The translations under genes and the position numbers were made by a program. DNA of 64,000 nt from Streptomyces bottropensis ATCC 25435. GTDB taxonomy: Bacteria > Actinomycetota > Actinomycetes > Streptomycetales > Streptomycetaceae. The notes under the pieces were generated by a model that did not search any database, was not told the origin of the DNA, and saw only the letters and a list, made by a program, of their open reading frames with translations. The stretch spans positions 3,292,265 through 3,356,264 of the forward strand of contig NZ_KB911581.1 in NCBI RefSeq assembly GCF_000383595.1, in the 5' to 3' direction. Positions 11,770 to 20,668 of the stretch are shown here, in pieces (the stretch's first letter is position 1; each line of letters starts with the position of its first letter).

Positions 11770-12348
11770 ATGGTTCTCGGGAGCGACCTCAGGCGGGCGA
11801 GCGGGCGCGGGCCCGCGGCGGCGGGACGGGGCACGGCCTTGGCGGCCGCCCTGGTCCTCCTCCTCGCCCCGGCCCTCGCGGCGTGCAGCGACGACAGCGG
11901 CGTGGGCGGTGACACGACGCCGCCCACGCCGACCGTGGAACGGACGACCGAGGAGCCCGGCGAAACGACCGTCACCGCGAGCGGGCCCGGGGACACGGCG
12001 GCGGCCGAGAAGCAGATCAAGGAGAACTGGAAGACGTTCTTCGACCCGGCCACCTCCACCAAGCAGAAGCAGGCCGTGCTGGAGAACGGCGACGAGATGG
12101 GCCCGGTCCTCGCGGCCTTCAGCGGGGACGAACGCGGCGGGCAGGTGGAGGCCGAGGTGCGGAAGGTCACGTTCACCTCGGCGACCGGGGCGGACGTGAC
12201 GTACACGCTGCTGCTGGAGGGTGCCACGGCCCTGCCGGACGCGGCGGGCACGGCCGTCGAGCAGGACGGCACCTGGAAGATCTCCGTCAAGACGCTGTGC
12301 GGACTGGTCGCGCTGAGCGGCAATGCGACACCGGGTCCGGGCTGCTGA
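11770..12348 (+). CDS. lipoprotein with Mtb12-like C-terminal domain
   Basis: 192 residues from the ATG at 11770; GTG codons at 11758 and 11761 are alternatives and no ribosome site settles it. A basic N-terminus and hydrophobic stretch end in the lipobox LAAC, so the mature protein is membrane-anchored by lipid. After a Thr/Pro/Glu linker, residues ~85-190 (IKENWKTFFDPATS ... GTWKISVKTLCGLVAL) resemble the mycobacterial low-molecular-weight antigen Mtb12 fold. Role unknown. It overlaps the following solute-binding gene by 26 nt, which suggests a shared operon. Confidence 0.7.
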   Translation: MVLGSDLRRASGRGPAAAGRGTALAAALVLLLAPALAACSDDSGVGGDTTPPTPTVERTTEEPGETTVTASGPGDTAAAEKQIKENWKTFFDPATSTKQKQAVLENGDEMGPVLAAFSGDERGGQVEAEVRKVTFTSATGADVTYTLLLEGATALPDAAGTAVEQDGTWKISVKTLCGLVALSGNATPGPGC

Positions 12349-13615
12349 GACGGCCGCCGCGGGCCTGCTGCTCCTGCTGGTGACGGCATGCGGCAGCCGG
12401 CTCCCGGAGAGCGACTTCGAACGCCGGGACGGCACCACGGCGTCGGCGGGCGCGGAGCCGCTGCGCGTCGGGATCATCACCAGCGTCACCAGCCCGGTGG
12501 GCGGCACCGCGTTCACCGGGCCGCGCGACGGGGCGAAGGCCTACTTCGCCGCGCTCAACGCGCGCGGGGGCATCGACGGCCGCCGGGTCGAGGTGCGGGA
12601 GTGCGACGACGGGGGCAGCGGCGTCGGCAACAACGAGTGCGTGCACCGGCTCGTCGAGGAGGACGGCGTGGTGGCGCTCGTCGCCACCACCGCCCTCGAC
12701 TACGCGGGCGCCTCCCGCGTCGCCCGCGCGCGCGTGCCCGACATCGGCGGCCAGCCCATCGGCCCGGCCTACGACACCTACCCGTACCTCTACAGCGTCT
12801 ACGGCAGCCTCGCGCCCCGGAACGGCACGACGGGCTGGGACGGGAAGCAGTACGGCGGCACCGAGGTCTACCGCTACTTCGCGCGTGAGCAGGGCGCCCG
12901 CACCGCCGCCGTGGTCTCGTACAACCAGCCCGCGTCGGCGGCGTACGCGCGCCTGGTCGTGCGGGGGCTCAGGGCCGAGGGATACGAGGTGATCACCGAG
13001 CAGGTCGACTTCGCGCTGCCAAACTTCCGCGCGGTGGCCGCCGACATCAAGGAGCGGGACGTGGACCTGGTGTTCGACGCCATCGACGGCCACGGCAACG
13101 CCCGGCTCTGCGCGGCGCTGGACGCGGCGGGCGTCGAACTCACCGCCAAGGTCACCCACGTGCAGAACTGGACCTCCACGATCGCCGAGGACTACGCGGA
13201 CGCCCCGCACTGCCGCAACGCCCTGTGGGCCACCGGCTCCAGCCGCAACCACGCGGACGGCCAGGACCGGGCCGTACGGGAGTTCCGCGACGCGACGAAG
13301 GGTCTCAGGACGCACTCCCAGTGGCAGTTGGAGGGCTGGGCCGCCGCGATGTGGTTCACGGACGCGGCGCGCTCGTGCGCCGGGAGCGGGGAAGGCGTCA
13401 CGCGCGCGTGCGTCGACCGCTTCATGAACCGCGACGAGCCCTACAGCGCCGACGGGCTGCTCGTGCCCGTCCGCTTCGAGCGGCTCACCGAGCCGCCGAG
13501 GACCCGCCGGACCTGTGTCTCGGTGGCCCGCTGGCAGGACGGGAAGGGGTGGACGGGCCAGGGGGACATGAACGACACCTGCTTCGACGTTCCGCAACTG
13601 CCCTATAGCCCCTGA
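12323..13615 (+). CDS. ABC transporter substrate-binding lipoprotein, branched-chain amino-acid type
   Basis: 430 residues. Signal peptide with lipobox LVTAC (Cys around residue 23). The body is a type-1 periplasmic binding fold: LRVGIITSVTSPVGG at about 47, FTGPRDGAKAYFAALNARGG, then DGRRVEVRECDDGG. It lies divergently 675 nt from the livHMG/livF operon and probably captures its substrate outside the membrane. Conserved WTSTIAEDYADAPHC and a Cys-containing C-terminus suggest disulfides. The ligand cannot be told from the sequence. Confidence 0.85.
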   Translation: MRHRVRAAETAAAGLLLLLVTACGSRLPESDFERRDGTTASAGAEPLRVGIITSVTSPVGGTAFTGPRDGAKAYFAALNARGGIDGRRVEVRECDDGGSGVGNNECVHRLVEEDGVVALVATTALDYAGASRVARARVPDIGGQPIGPAYDTYPYLYSVYGSLAPRNGTTGWDGKQYGGTEVYRYFAREQGARTAAVVSYNQPASAAYARLVVRGLRAEGYEVITEQVDFALPNFRAVAADIKERDVDLVFDAIDGHGNARLCAALDAAGVELTAKVTHVQNWTSTIAEDYADAPHCRNALWATGSSRNHADGQDRAVREFRDATKGLRTHSQWQLEGWAAAMWFTDAARSCAGSGEGVTRACVDRFMNRDEPYSADGLLVPVRFERLTEPPRTRRTCVSVARWQDGKGWTGQGDMNDTCFDVPQLPYSP

Positions 13616-13750
13616 TGCGTTGAGCGGCGAACAGGTTCCCTCATCCGGCTATCGATCGGGCAACCGTTGCAGCACAAGTTGATGATGCCTTCCAACCATT
13701 CCCAGGGATGCCGGGTCTAAGCGGGTGGTGGTGGACCAGCACCGCCATGA

Positions 13751-13790
13751 ACGGATGACCGGGGAAATCAACGGATGACCAGGGAAATCA
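13751..13790. repeat. imperfect 20-nt tandem repeat before the glycosyltransferase gene
   Basis: ACGGATGACCGGGGAAATCA at 13751-13770 is followed directly by a second copy differing at one base (13771-13790). It ends 16 nt before the glycosyltransferase ATG and abuts its GAGG ribosome site. It may be a local slip duplication or may hold a tandem protein-binding site. Confidence 0.75.
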
Positions 13791-13806
13791 GAGGTTCGGG
13801 GGACGC

Positions 13807-15078
13807 ATGCACATTTCTTTCCTCATACACAACGCGTATGGCATCGGGGGAACGATCCGGACGACGTACAACCTCGCGAACACCCTGGCCGAACAGCACG
13901 ACGTGGAGATCGTCTCCGTCTTCCGCCATCGTGACGAGCCGGTGTTCGACGTCGATCCGAGGGTGCGGCTGCGGGGCCTCGTCGACATCCGGCAGGGCGG
14001 CGCGGACAAGGGGCACCCCGACCTGCGGCGCCCCGCCAAGGTCTTCCCGCGCGCCGAGGGCCGCTACGGCCAGTACAGCGCCATGACCGACCGGCGCATC
14101 GCCGAGCACCTCGCCTCGGTCGACGCCGACGTCCTGGTCGGCACCCGCCCCGGGCTGAACGTGCACATGGCCCGGCAGACCCGACGTGGGCCCGTCCGTG
14201 TCGGCCAGGAGCACCTCACGCTCGACAGCCACTCCCCGGCCCTGCGCGCCACCCTGCGCGGCGCCTACCCGCGGCTCGACGCGTTCACCACGACCACCGA
14301 GGCGGACGCGCGCGCGTACCGCGCGAAGATGCGGCTGCCCGGCGTCCGCCTGGAGGCCGTGCCCAACCCGGTGCCCGCGCCGGGCATCGACCCGGCCGAC
14401 GGCTCCGGCAAGTGGGTCGTCGCCGCCGGGCGGCTCGCGCCCGTCAAACGCTACGACCTGCTCGTCAAGGCCTTCGACAAGGTCCGTCAGGAGCGGCCCG
14501 ACTGGCGCCTGCGGATCTACGGCGGAGGCAAGCAGAAGGACAAACTCCGCTCACTCGTCGACAAGTTGGACCTCTACAACCACGTGTACCTGATGGGGCC
14601 CGCCACCCCCATCGAGCCGGAGTGGGCCAAGGGTTCCATCGCGGCCGTCACCTCCAGCCTGGAGTCGTTCGGCATGACGATCGTGGAGGCCATGCGCTGC
14701 GGACTGCCGGTGGTCTCCACCAACTGCCCGCACGGCCCCGGCGAGATCATCGAGGACGGCGTCGACGGCCGTCTGGTCGAGGTCGGCAGCGTCCCGGCCA
14801 TCGCCGACGGTCTGCTGGAACTCATCAACGACGACGACAAGCGGCGGCAGATGGCGCACGCCGCGCTCCAGGACTCCGAGCGCTTCGACCCGTCCCGCAT
14901 CGCCGAACGCTACGAGACGCTCTTCGGCGACCTCCTCGCCCGGGGCGGTGCCTCGCCATGGGGCCGGGTGCGCGGCTCACTGCACCGCACCCGTGGTGCT
15001 CTGCTCGGCAGTGCGTACACCGTTCGGGGTGCCGGACGCTCCGCCCGCTCCGCGATCAGGAAGGCCCGGACCGCATGA
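13807..15078 (+). CDS. glycosyltransferase family 4
   Basis: 423 residues. N-terminal GT-B donor/acceptor fold with the Gly-rich loop NAYGIGGTIRTTYNLA (about residues 9-24). The C-terminal half has GRLAPVKRYDLLVKAF and the E-x7-E donor site LESFGMTIVEAMRCGLPVVS (about residue 280), followed by NCPHGPGEII. It is cytoplasmic, retaining, and uses a nucleotide-sugar donor; donor and acceptor are unknown. The Arg/Ala-rich C-terminal tail may touch the membrane. Its stop overlaps the start of the next gene (ATGA), so the two probably act together, for instance in surface glycan assembly. Confidence 0.85.
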   Translation: MHISFLIHNAYGIGGTIRTTYNLANTLAEQHDVEIVSVFRHRDEPVFDVDPRVRLRGLVDIRQGGADKGHPDLRRPAKVFPRAEGRYGQYSAMTDRRIAEHLASVDADVLVGTRPGLNVHMARQTRRGPVRVGQEHLTLDSHSPALRATLRGAYPRLDAFTTTTEADARAYRAKMRLPGVRLEAVPNPVPAPGIDPADGSGKWVVAAGRLAPVKRYDLLVKAFDKVRQERPDWRLRIYGGGKQKDKLRSLVDKLDLYNHVYLMGPATPIEPEWAKGSIAAVTSSLESFGMTIVEAMRCGLPVVSTNCPHGPGEIIEDGVDGRLVEVGSVPAIADGLLELINDDDKRRQMAHAALQDSERFDPSRIAERYETLFGDLLARGGASPWGRVRGSLHRTRGALLGSAYTVRGAGRSARSAIRKARTA

Positions 15079-15911
15079 TGACGCTGGCTCCGCGGCGGCC
15101 CACGCACCGCGACGACCAGGAGGACAGGGCCGTGCCCCCGCGCGCCGACTGCGTCGCCGACTTCGCCGGCGGCCTGACCTTCGACCTCGCAGGCAAGGGC
15201 GTGACGGACGCCGCCCACCTCGTCCTCCTCCTGCGCGACAGTGACCGGAAGGTGCGCCTGCCGCTCACCCCGGCCGGGGACGGCCGCCTGCGGGCCGCGT
15301 TGCCCAGCAGCATGGACGTCCCCGAGGGCCGCTGGGACGTCTACCTCCAGGTCGCCGACGACGAACCGCACCGGCTCTTCCCCGGCCTCAACGACCTGCG
15401 CTCCCTCGTCGACCGCGCGCCCGCGGCCACCACCGGCCGGGTCGCGGTCCGCATCCCGTACGGCACCAAGCACGGCAACCTCAGCATCCGCAGCTGGGAG
15501 CGCTCCCCGCACGCCGAGGCGGGCGCCCTCCACGTGGGCGACGACGGGCTGGAGGTGACGGTCCGGGCGTACGGCGCCGAGCCCACGCCCGAGGCGTACG
15601 CCGAGGTCACCGACCGGGCGGGGGCAGCGCCCCCCGTCCGGGCCGACCTCGTCCCGGACGACCGGGGCGGCCTGCGTTTCACCGTGGCCTACGGCGAGCT
15701 GCGGCCGGGCACCTGGGACCTGTGGCTGCGCCTGCGGGGGGAGTCCGGCCCGCGGGCGCGCGTGGCGCGCCTGCTCGACGACATCGTCGAGAAGGCACCC
15801 GTTCTCGTCTACCCCGGGAAGCGGGTCGAGACCGGGCACGGCCCGGTCGAGGCCGTGCCCTGCTACACGGCCGACAACGACCTGTCCGTCACGGTCGTCG
15901 CCGTGAGCTGA
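15075..15911 (+). CDS. hypothetical protein coupled to the glycosyltransferase
   Basis: 278 residues, start ATG at 15075 overlapping the glycosyltransferase stop. It lacks signal or membrane segments. The sequence alternates beta-strand-like segments such as LVLLLRDSDRKVRLPLTP, GRWDVYLQVADDEPHRLF and GTWDLWLRLRGESG; the second and third are similar to each other, suggesting two repeated Ig-like or beta-sandwich modules. A similar protein often follows this glycosyltransferase type in Streptomyces (from memory). A role in glycan decoration is guessed from linkage only. Confidence 0.7.
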   Translation: MMTLAPRRPTHRDDQEDRAVPPRADCVADFAGGLTFDLAGKGVTDAAHLVLLLRDSDRKVRLPLTPAGDGRLRAALPSSMDVPEGRWDVYLQVADDEPHRLFPGLNDLRSLVDRAPAATTGRVAVRIPYGTKHGNLSIRSWERSPHAEAGALHVGDDGLEVTVRAYGAEPTPEAYAEVTDRAGAAPPVRADLVPDDRGGLRFTVAYGELRPGTWDLWLRLRGESGPRARVARLLDDIVEKAPVLVYPGKRVETGHGPVEAVPCYTADNDLSVTVVAVS

Positions 15912-16062
15912 ACCGACCGCATGTCGAGCTGAACGGAGCGGGCCGGTTCAACGGTCTTCAGCGGTCGAGGACACGACCTGTCCTCGACCGCTGACAGACT
16001 CGCCCCATGTCGGAGACATCGGCACGGCTGCTACGACTGCTCTCGCTCCTGCAGGCCCACCG

Positions 16063-16101
16063 CTGGGGGCACCGCCCACGCCCTTCAGGCAGTGGGGGAG
16101 G
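16063..16101. repeat. short palindromic repeat inside the WYL regulator HTH
   Basis: A 39-nt GC-rich element between the codons for LLQAHR and the displaced SDLAGRLG codons. Its core CCCACGCC-CTTCA-GGCAGTGGG folds into a hairpin and the ends carry GGGGG runs (TGGGGGCACC, GTGGGGGAGG). Short elements of this appearance are scattered through many Streptomyces genomes. Its length shifts the reading frame. Confidence 0.7.
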
Positions 16102-16525
16102 TCCGGCTCGGACCTGGCCGGCCGCCTCGGGGTCACCGCGCGCACGGTCCGCCGCGACGTGGACCGGCTGCGCGAGCTGGGCCACCCCGTCAACGCCAGC
16201 CCCGGCACGGGCTGGCTACCAGCTCGGCGCCGGGGCCGAACTGCCGCCGCTGCTCCTCGACGACGAGGAGGCCGTCGCGGTGGCCGTCGGGCTGCGCTCG
16301 GCCGCCGGGCAGGGCATCGACGGCATCGGCGAGTCCTCCGTGCGCGCCCTCGCCAAGCTCGAACAGGTACTGCCGCACCGCCTGCGCCGCCGGGTGGGCG
16401 CCCTGAACGCCTTCACCGTGCCGCTGCTGCGCGGCCCCCGGCTCTCCGCGATCGACCCCGGGGTGCTCACCGGACTCGCCAACGCCTGCCGGGACGCCGA
16501 GCGGCTGCGCTTCGAGTACCGCGAC

Positions 16526-16564
16526 CTCCCCCAGTCCCGAACCTGCTCGACCGGGGGCCCCATC
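16526..16564. repeat. second short palindromic repeat inside the WYL domain
   Basis: 39 nt with a CCCCC...GGGGG hairpin (16528-16557). It adds exactly 13 codons between YRD and GAATRRTVEP, so the frame survives. Residues encoded are LPQSRTCSTGGPI, which I do not recognise from WYL proteins. Confidence 0.65.
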
Positions 16565-16922
16565 GGCGCCGCCACCCGCCGTACCGTCGAGCCGCACCGC
16601 CTGGTGTGCACGGAGCGCCGCTGGTACCTGGTCGCCTGGGACGTCGACCGGGTCGGCTGGCGCACCTTCCGCGTGGACCGGGTCACACCCACGCCGCCGC
16701 ACGGCCCGCGCTTCACCCCGCGCGAGCCACCGGCCGAGGACCTCGCCGCGTACGTCTCCCGAGGGGTCTCCACGACGGTGTACGCCTCGCACGCCGTCGT
16801 ACGGCTGCTGGTGCCGCTGCACGAGGCGGCCGAACTGATCTCGCCCTCGGCGGGCACCCTGGAGGCCTACGACGAGCACAGCTGCCTGCTGCGCACCGGG
16901 GCGCCGAACCTGACCGGCACCA

Positions 16923-18653
16923 TCAGGACTCTCCGGGACCGCCTGTCGGCCGCTCTTGACCGAACCGGGGATGCGGCGTCCGCCCCTGGCCCTTCCGGGT
17001 CTGGGGCGGCGTGATCGCCGCGAACCTCGGATGGTGCAGGTCGAACGCCGGCGCCTCGGAGCGGACCCGGGGCAGCGTCACGAAGTTGTGGCGCGGCGGC
17101 GGGCACGAGGTCGCCCACTCCAGCGACCGGCCGTAGCCCCACGGGTCGTCGGCGTCGACCGGCACGCCGTACCGGGAGGTCCGCCAGACGTTGTAGAGGA
17201 AGGGGAGCGTGGACATGCCCAGCAGGAACGCGCCGATCGTCGAGATCGTGTTCAGCGCCGTGAAGCCGTCGGCCGCCAGATAGTCGGCGTACCGCCGTGG
17301 CATGCCCTCGGCGCCCAGCCAGTGCTGCACCAGGAACGTGGTGTGGAAGCCGACGAAGAGGGTCCAGAACTGGATCTTGCCGAGCCGTTCGTCGAGCATC
17401 TTGCCGGTGAACTTGGGCCACCAGAAGTAGAACCCCGCGAAGGTCGCGAAGACGACCGTGCCGAAGACGACGTAGTGGAAGTGCGCGACCACGAAGTACG
17501 AGTCGGTGACGTGGAAGTCCATCGGCGGGGAGGCCAGGATCACCCCCGTCAGACCACCGAACAGGAACGACACCAGGAAGCCGGTCGCCCACAGCATCGG
17601 TGTCTCGAACGACAGGGAGCCCTTCAGCATCGTCCCCGTCCAGTTGAAGAACTTCACCCCCGTCGGCACGGCGATCAGGAAGCTCATGAACGAGAAGAAC
17701 GGCAGCAGCACCGCGCCCGTGGCGAACATGTGGTGGGCCCACACGACCACCGAGAGTCCGGTGATCGCCATCGTGGCCCCGACCAGCGTCAGATAGCCGA
17801 AGATCGGCTTGCGGCTGAAGACCGGGATGATCTCCGTGATGATCCCGAAGAAGGGGAGGGCGATGATGTAGACCTCGGGGTGCCCGAAGAACCAGAACAG
17901 GTGCTGCCACAGCAGCGCGCCTCCGTTGGCGGCGTCGAAGACCTGCGAGCCGAACCGCCGGTCCGCCTCCAGCACCAGGAGCGCGGCGGCGAGCACCGGG
18001 AACGCCATCAGGATCAGGATCGACGTGAACAGCGTGTTCCAGGTGAAGATCGGCATCCGGAACATGGTCATGCCGGGCGCGCGCATCCCGATGATCGTGG
18101 TCAGGAAGTTCACCGCGCCGAGGATCGTCCCGAAGCCGGCCAGCGCGAGCCCCATGATCCACATGTCGGCCCCGATCCCCGGCGAGCGTTCCGCACTGTT
18201 CAGCGGCGCGTAGGCGAACCACCCGAAGTCGGCGGGCCCCGACGGCACCAGCAGCGAGCCCATCACGATGAGCCCGCCGAACAGGAACAGCCAGTACGAC
18301 AGCATGTTCAGCCGGGGGAAGGCCACGTCGGGCGCGCCGATCTGCAGCGGCATGATCTCGTTGGCGAACCCGGCGAAGGTCGGTGTCGCGAAGAGCAGCA
18401 GCATGATCGTGCCGTGCAGGGTGAACAGCTGGTTGAACTGTTCGTTGTCCACGATCTGTGTGCCCGGCCGGGCCAGTTCGGCCCGCATCACCAGCGCCAT
18501 CAGACCGGCCGCCAGGAAGAACAGGAACGACGTGACCAGGTAGAGATGGCCGATCTTCTTGTGGTCCGTCGTGGTCAGCCAGTCGACCACCACCCGCCCC
18601 GGCGTCCTCGCCCCCATGGGTCGTGCCACCGCCTGTACGGTCTCGGTCCCCAT
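16923..18653 (-). CDS. ctaD: cytochrome c oxidase subunit I
   Basis: 576 residues, the usual subunit I length, with about 12 membrane helices. Haem and copper ligands are visible: [12 protein letters not shown] (low-spin haem His), [15 protein letters not shown] (CuB His cross-linked to Tyr), WAHHMFATG (two CuB His) and HFHYVVFG (haem a and a3 His). It is the catalytic subunit of the aa3-type terminal oxidase. The ATG at 18653 fits the family N-terminus ([17 protein letters not shown] follows). The last ~30 residues are atypical and coded by the hairpin region shared with the WYL gene. No other oxidase subunits are adjacent, so this may be a stand-alone second copy. Confidence 0.93.
   Translation of the reverse strand: MGTETVQAVARPMGARTPGRVVVDWLTTTDHKKIGHLYLVTSFLFFLAAGLMALVMRAELARPGTQIVDNEQFNQLFTLHGTIMLLLFATPTFAGFANEIMPLQIGAPDVAFPRLNMLSYWLFLFGGLIVMGSLLVPSGPADFGWFAYAPLNSAERSPGIGADMWIMGLALAGFGTILGAVNFLTTIIGMRAPGMTMFRMPIFTWNTLFTSILILMAFPVLAAALLVLEADRRFGSQVFDAANGGALLWQHLFWFFGHPEVYIIALPFFGIITEIIPVFSRKPIFGYLTLVGATMAITGLSVVVWAHHMFATGAVLLPFFSFMSFLIAVPTGVKFFNWTGTMLKGSLSFETPMLWATGFLVSFLFGGLTGVILASPPMDFHVTDSYFVVAHFHYVVFGTVVFATFAGFYFWWPKFTGKMLDERLGKIQFWTLFVGFHTTFLVQHWLGAEGMPRRYADYLAADGFTALNTISTIGAFLLGMSTLPFLYNVWRTSRYGVPVDADDPWGYGRSLEWATSCPPPRHNFVTLPRVRSEAPAFDLHHPRFAAITPPQTRKGQGRTPHPRFGQERPTGGPGES
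16980..17009. repeat. third hairpin, at the convergent 3' ends of the WYL gene and ctaD
   Basis: CCGCCCCTGGCCC-TTCC-GGGTCTGGGGCGG folds into a 13-bp stem with a 2-bp mismatch. It is read by both genes, forming the odd C-terminal tails of each. It may serve as a bidirectional terminator or be a third copy of the short-repeat type found at 16063 and 16526. Confidence 0.65.
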
Positions 18654-19030
18654 CGCTCGCCCCTTCGCCGCCGCGTCCTGGGCCCGTGCCGCACGCCATG
18701 ATGCTCGCGCCCCCGTCGCGCCGACAGGGGGCGTACGGGGGAAGTGTGCGGGAACCGTGTATTTCCCATGAGGCGGGAGCTTTTGGCAGCCGTCCGGTAA
18801 TCGGTGGGAAAAGGCTGGACATGCACCGGACACACACGGCCCGGACAGCTTTCCGACGGGCTATTCGCGATGGTGCCGAAGTGCCCGGGAATTCCGTTCG
18901 ACAGCACGAGGAAGGTGTAAGGAACCGCTCGTACGTGTGACTGTGTTGGGCCGAAACGGGTGTCGTGGTTCTGTGACAGAAGCGTGACGGCGGGGGGACA
19001 GCGGAGCTCCGGCCGCCTACCGTGGCGGTC
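18654..19030. other. 377-nt divergent intergenic region between ctaD and the I78 gene
   Basis: No credible gene. It should contain the ctaD promoter (minus) and the promoter of the small I78 gene (plus). Sequence around 18,880-18,985 is slightly less GC-rich (GTGTAAGGAACCGC, TGTGACTGTGTTGGGCCG), a plausible promoter zone, but no clear -35/-10 pair stands out. Confidence 0.4.
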
Positions 19031-19246
19031 ATGGCACCGATTCCCACCCCCTCAGAAGAACCCCGGGACGACCCCGGCGCGTACGTCGGACTCCAGGCGC
19101 CGGACGCCGAGCGCCGAGCCGTGGAACACGGCTGGTCCACCGTCAGAAAGCTGCCGCCAGGAGCGATCATCACCATGGAGTACCGCTTCGGGCGGCTGAA
19201 CCTGGAGGTCGAGGACGGCCGGGTGAGACGCGCCTGGAAGGGCTGA
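19031..19246 (+). CDS. proteinase inhibitor I78 family protein
   Basis: 71 residues, matching the size of small I78-type inhibitors. The C-terminal half shows the family pattern WSTVRKLPPGAIITMEYR then GRLNLEVEDGRVRRAW. These fold like potato-inhibitor-type proteins and block serine proteases. No signal peptide is visible, so the protein is probably cytoplasmic. ATG at 19031 is preferred over GTG at 19022, though the ribosome site is weak. It is monocistronic, with a strong terminator downstream. Confidence 0.75.
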   Translation: MAPIPTPSEEPRDDPGAYVGLQAPDAERRAVEHGWSTVRKLPPGAIITMEYRFGRLNLEVEDGRVRRAWKG

Positions 19247-19310
19247 GGGCCGATGTCGCGGACCCGGGACGAGAGGCCCCCGGTCCAGGTCGCAGGCCCT
19301 GAGGCCCGGG

Positions 19311-19353
19311 ACGGACGAAGGCCCGGCTCGTGGCGAGCCGGGCCTTCGTCCGT
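19311..19353. terminator. perfect 20-bp stem bidirectional terminator
   Basis: The arm at 19311-19330 is exactly complementary to 19334-19353, with a 3-nt loop TGG. It sits between the convergent I78 gene and the PAP2 phosphatase gene and can stop both transcripts. Confidence 0.92.
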
Positions 19354-19394
19354 GCGGGGCATGGGCTGTGCGTACCGGGCCCCGCTGCCTCGTG

Positions 19395-20429
19395 TCAGCC
19401 GCCCGCGACCGGGCGGGCCGGGGTCGCGTTGTGCGCGACGCGGTCGGCGTGTGGCGGCCGGCGGGAGCCGGTCGGGGTGACCGGGGCCCTCTCCGACCTG
19501 GCCAGATGGGGTCCGGTGGACAGGTGCAGCGGCATGATCGGCGAATGGGCGGCGCGGGCCGCGATGCCGGTCTCCCGGACGGTCGCGGGCTCCTCGACGT
19601 GCCCTCGCGCCACGGCCGTTCCCACCGCTGCGGGGGCGGGTGCGGGCGCCGGAGCCGACGCGGGTGCCGTACGACGGTCGCGCAAGCTGTCGCGCAGCGA
19701 GAAGATCCAGACCTCGGCGCGGGCGATCAGCGGCTCGAACCAGGGCAGGGCCAGCATGATCAGCAGACCGGCGGCCCAGCCCAGCAGGACGTCGCTCAGC
19801 CAGTGCGTACCGAGGTACACCGTGGTGAGGCCGACCCCGAGCGAGATCACGGCGGACAGCGCGGACAGCCAGCGCCTGGCCCTCGGCGTCGACGCCAGAT
19901 AGGCCAGGATGCCCCAGGTCACCACGGCGTTGGCGGTGTGTCCCGAAGGAAATATGTCGCCGCCGAGCCACATCTCGTTGGCGCCGATCTCGGTGGCGTA
20001 GTGCGGGCCGAGCCGGCCCATGCCGATCTTGGCGGCGCCGACCGTGATGTTCAGCAGCAGCAGCGAGACACCGAGCGCCAGCATCGGGCGCAGGGTGTGC
20101 TGTCTCCACGAGCGCCAGCCCAGCCAGGCGGCGACCATCACGGCGGTGGGGCCGCGCTGGCCCAGGACGACGTAGTAGTCCAGGAAGGCGTGGATCTGCT
20201 GCCACTGCTGGTACGGCCGGAAGAACATGATCTGCCAGTCGAGCCGGACCAGCCACGAGGTGATCACGACGGCCCACACGATGGCCACGTAGAAGGCCAG
20301 GGTGGAGGCGAAGAGCACCACCCGGTGCCGGGTCATCCCCGGCACATCGATGTGAGCCGGTCGTTCCGGCTCACGGTCCAGCCTGGAGAAGACCCGGTCC
20401 AGACGGGTCGGCTTAGGTTCGGTACGCAC
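19395..20429 (-). CDS. PAP2-superfamily membrane phosphatase
   Basis: 344 residues with about six membrane helices in the first 240. The three phosphatase motifs are present: KIGMGRLGP (Kx6RP variant, about residue 134), PSGH (about 161) and GTHWLSDVLLG (about 207). Such enzymes remove phosphate from lipid phosphates such as phosphatidate or undecaprenyl diphosphate at the outer membrane face. The ~110-residue C-terminal tail is Ala/Pro/Thr-rich and likely disordered. Start GTG at 20429. Confidence 0.87.
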   Translation of the reverse strand: MRTEPKPTRLDRVFSRLDREPERPAHIDVPGMTRHRVVLFASTLAFYVAIVWAVVITSWLVRLDWQIMFFRPYQQWQQIHAFLDYYVVLGQRGPTAVMVAAWLGWRSWRQHTLRPMLALGVSLLLLNITVGAAKIGMGRLGPHYATEIGANEMWLGGDIFPSGHTANAVVTWGILAYLASTPRARRWLSALSAVISLGVGLTTVYLGTHWLSDVLLGWAAGLLIMLALPWFEPLIARAEVWIFSLRDSLRDRRTAPASAPAPAPAPAAVGTAVARGHVEEPATVRETGIAARAAHSPIMPLHLSTGPHLARSERAPVTPTGSRRPPHADRVAHNATPARPVAGG

Positions 20430-20668
20430 TCAATCGACGTTACAGCGAGTGAGCTCCGACGCGGCGTGAATCACCGGCTTTGTGATGACGCCGTGATGTG
20501 GGATTCCTCTCATATTGATGTTTATTTCTGCTGAATGATAAATCGTTGCGCCACTTGGCCTTCAATTCCATGGCCGAATACGGACCGGTCGTTTTGCGAC
20601 CCTTTTGAATTCGTTCACCGAATGCTTGCGTGGAATTACCCGTTCGCTCGCGGTCCGTGGCCGGCCGG

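Larger units (their letters stand above)
16007..17014 (+). pseudogene. YafY/WYL-type transcriptional regulator, probably inactivated
   Basis: The 335-residue frame starts with a normal HTH beginning (LLRLLSLLQAHR) and holds most of a WYL ligand domain (RRTVEPHRLVCTERRWYLVA). The recognition part of the HTH (DLAGRLGVTARTVRRDVD) is present only in another frame, between a hairpin repeat at 16063 and an extra base near 16211 that restores the frame before GYQLGAGAELPP. A second 39-nt hairpin adds 13 residues inside the WYL domain. The C-terminus departs from the family after GAPNL. Either the gene is dead or the assembly has errors. It ends inside the 3' end of ctaD on the other strand. Confidence 0.6.

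Noticed and set aside
16867-20277. 1136-codon minus-strand frame across ctaD and PAP2 genes
   Set aside because: It is the antisense-type frame of real genes (ctaD, PAP2) and gives Arg/Pro/Gly-rich sequence without domains.
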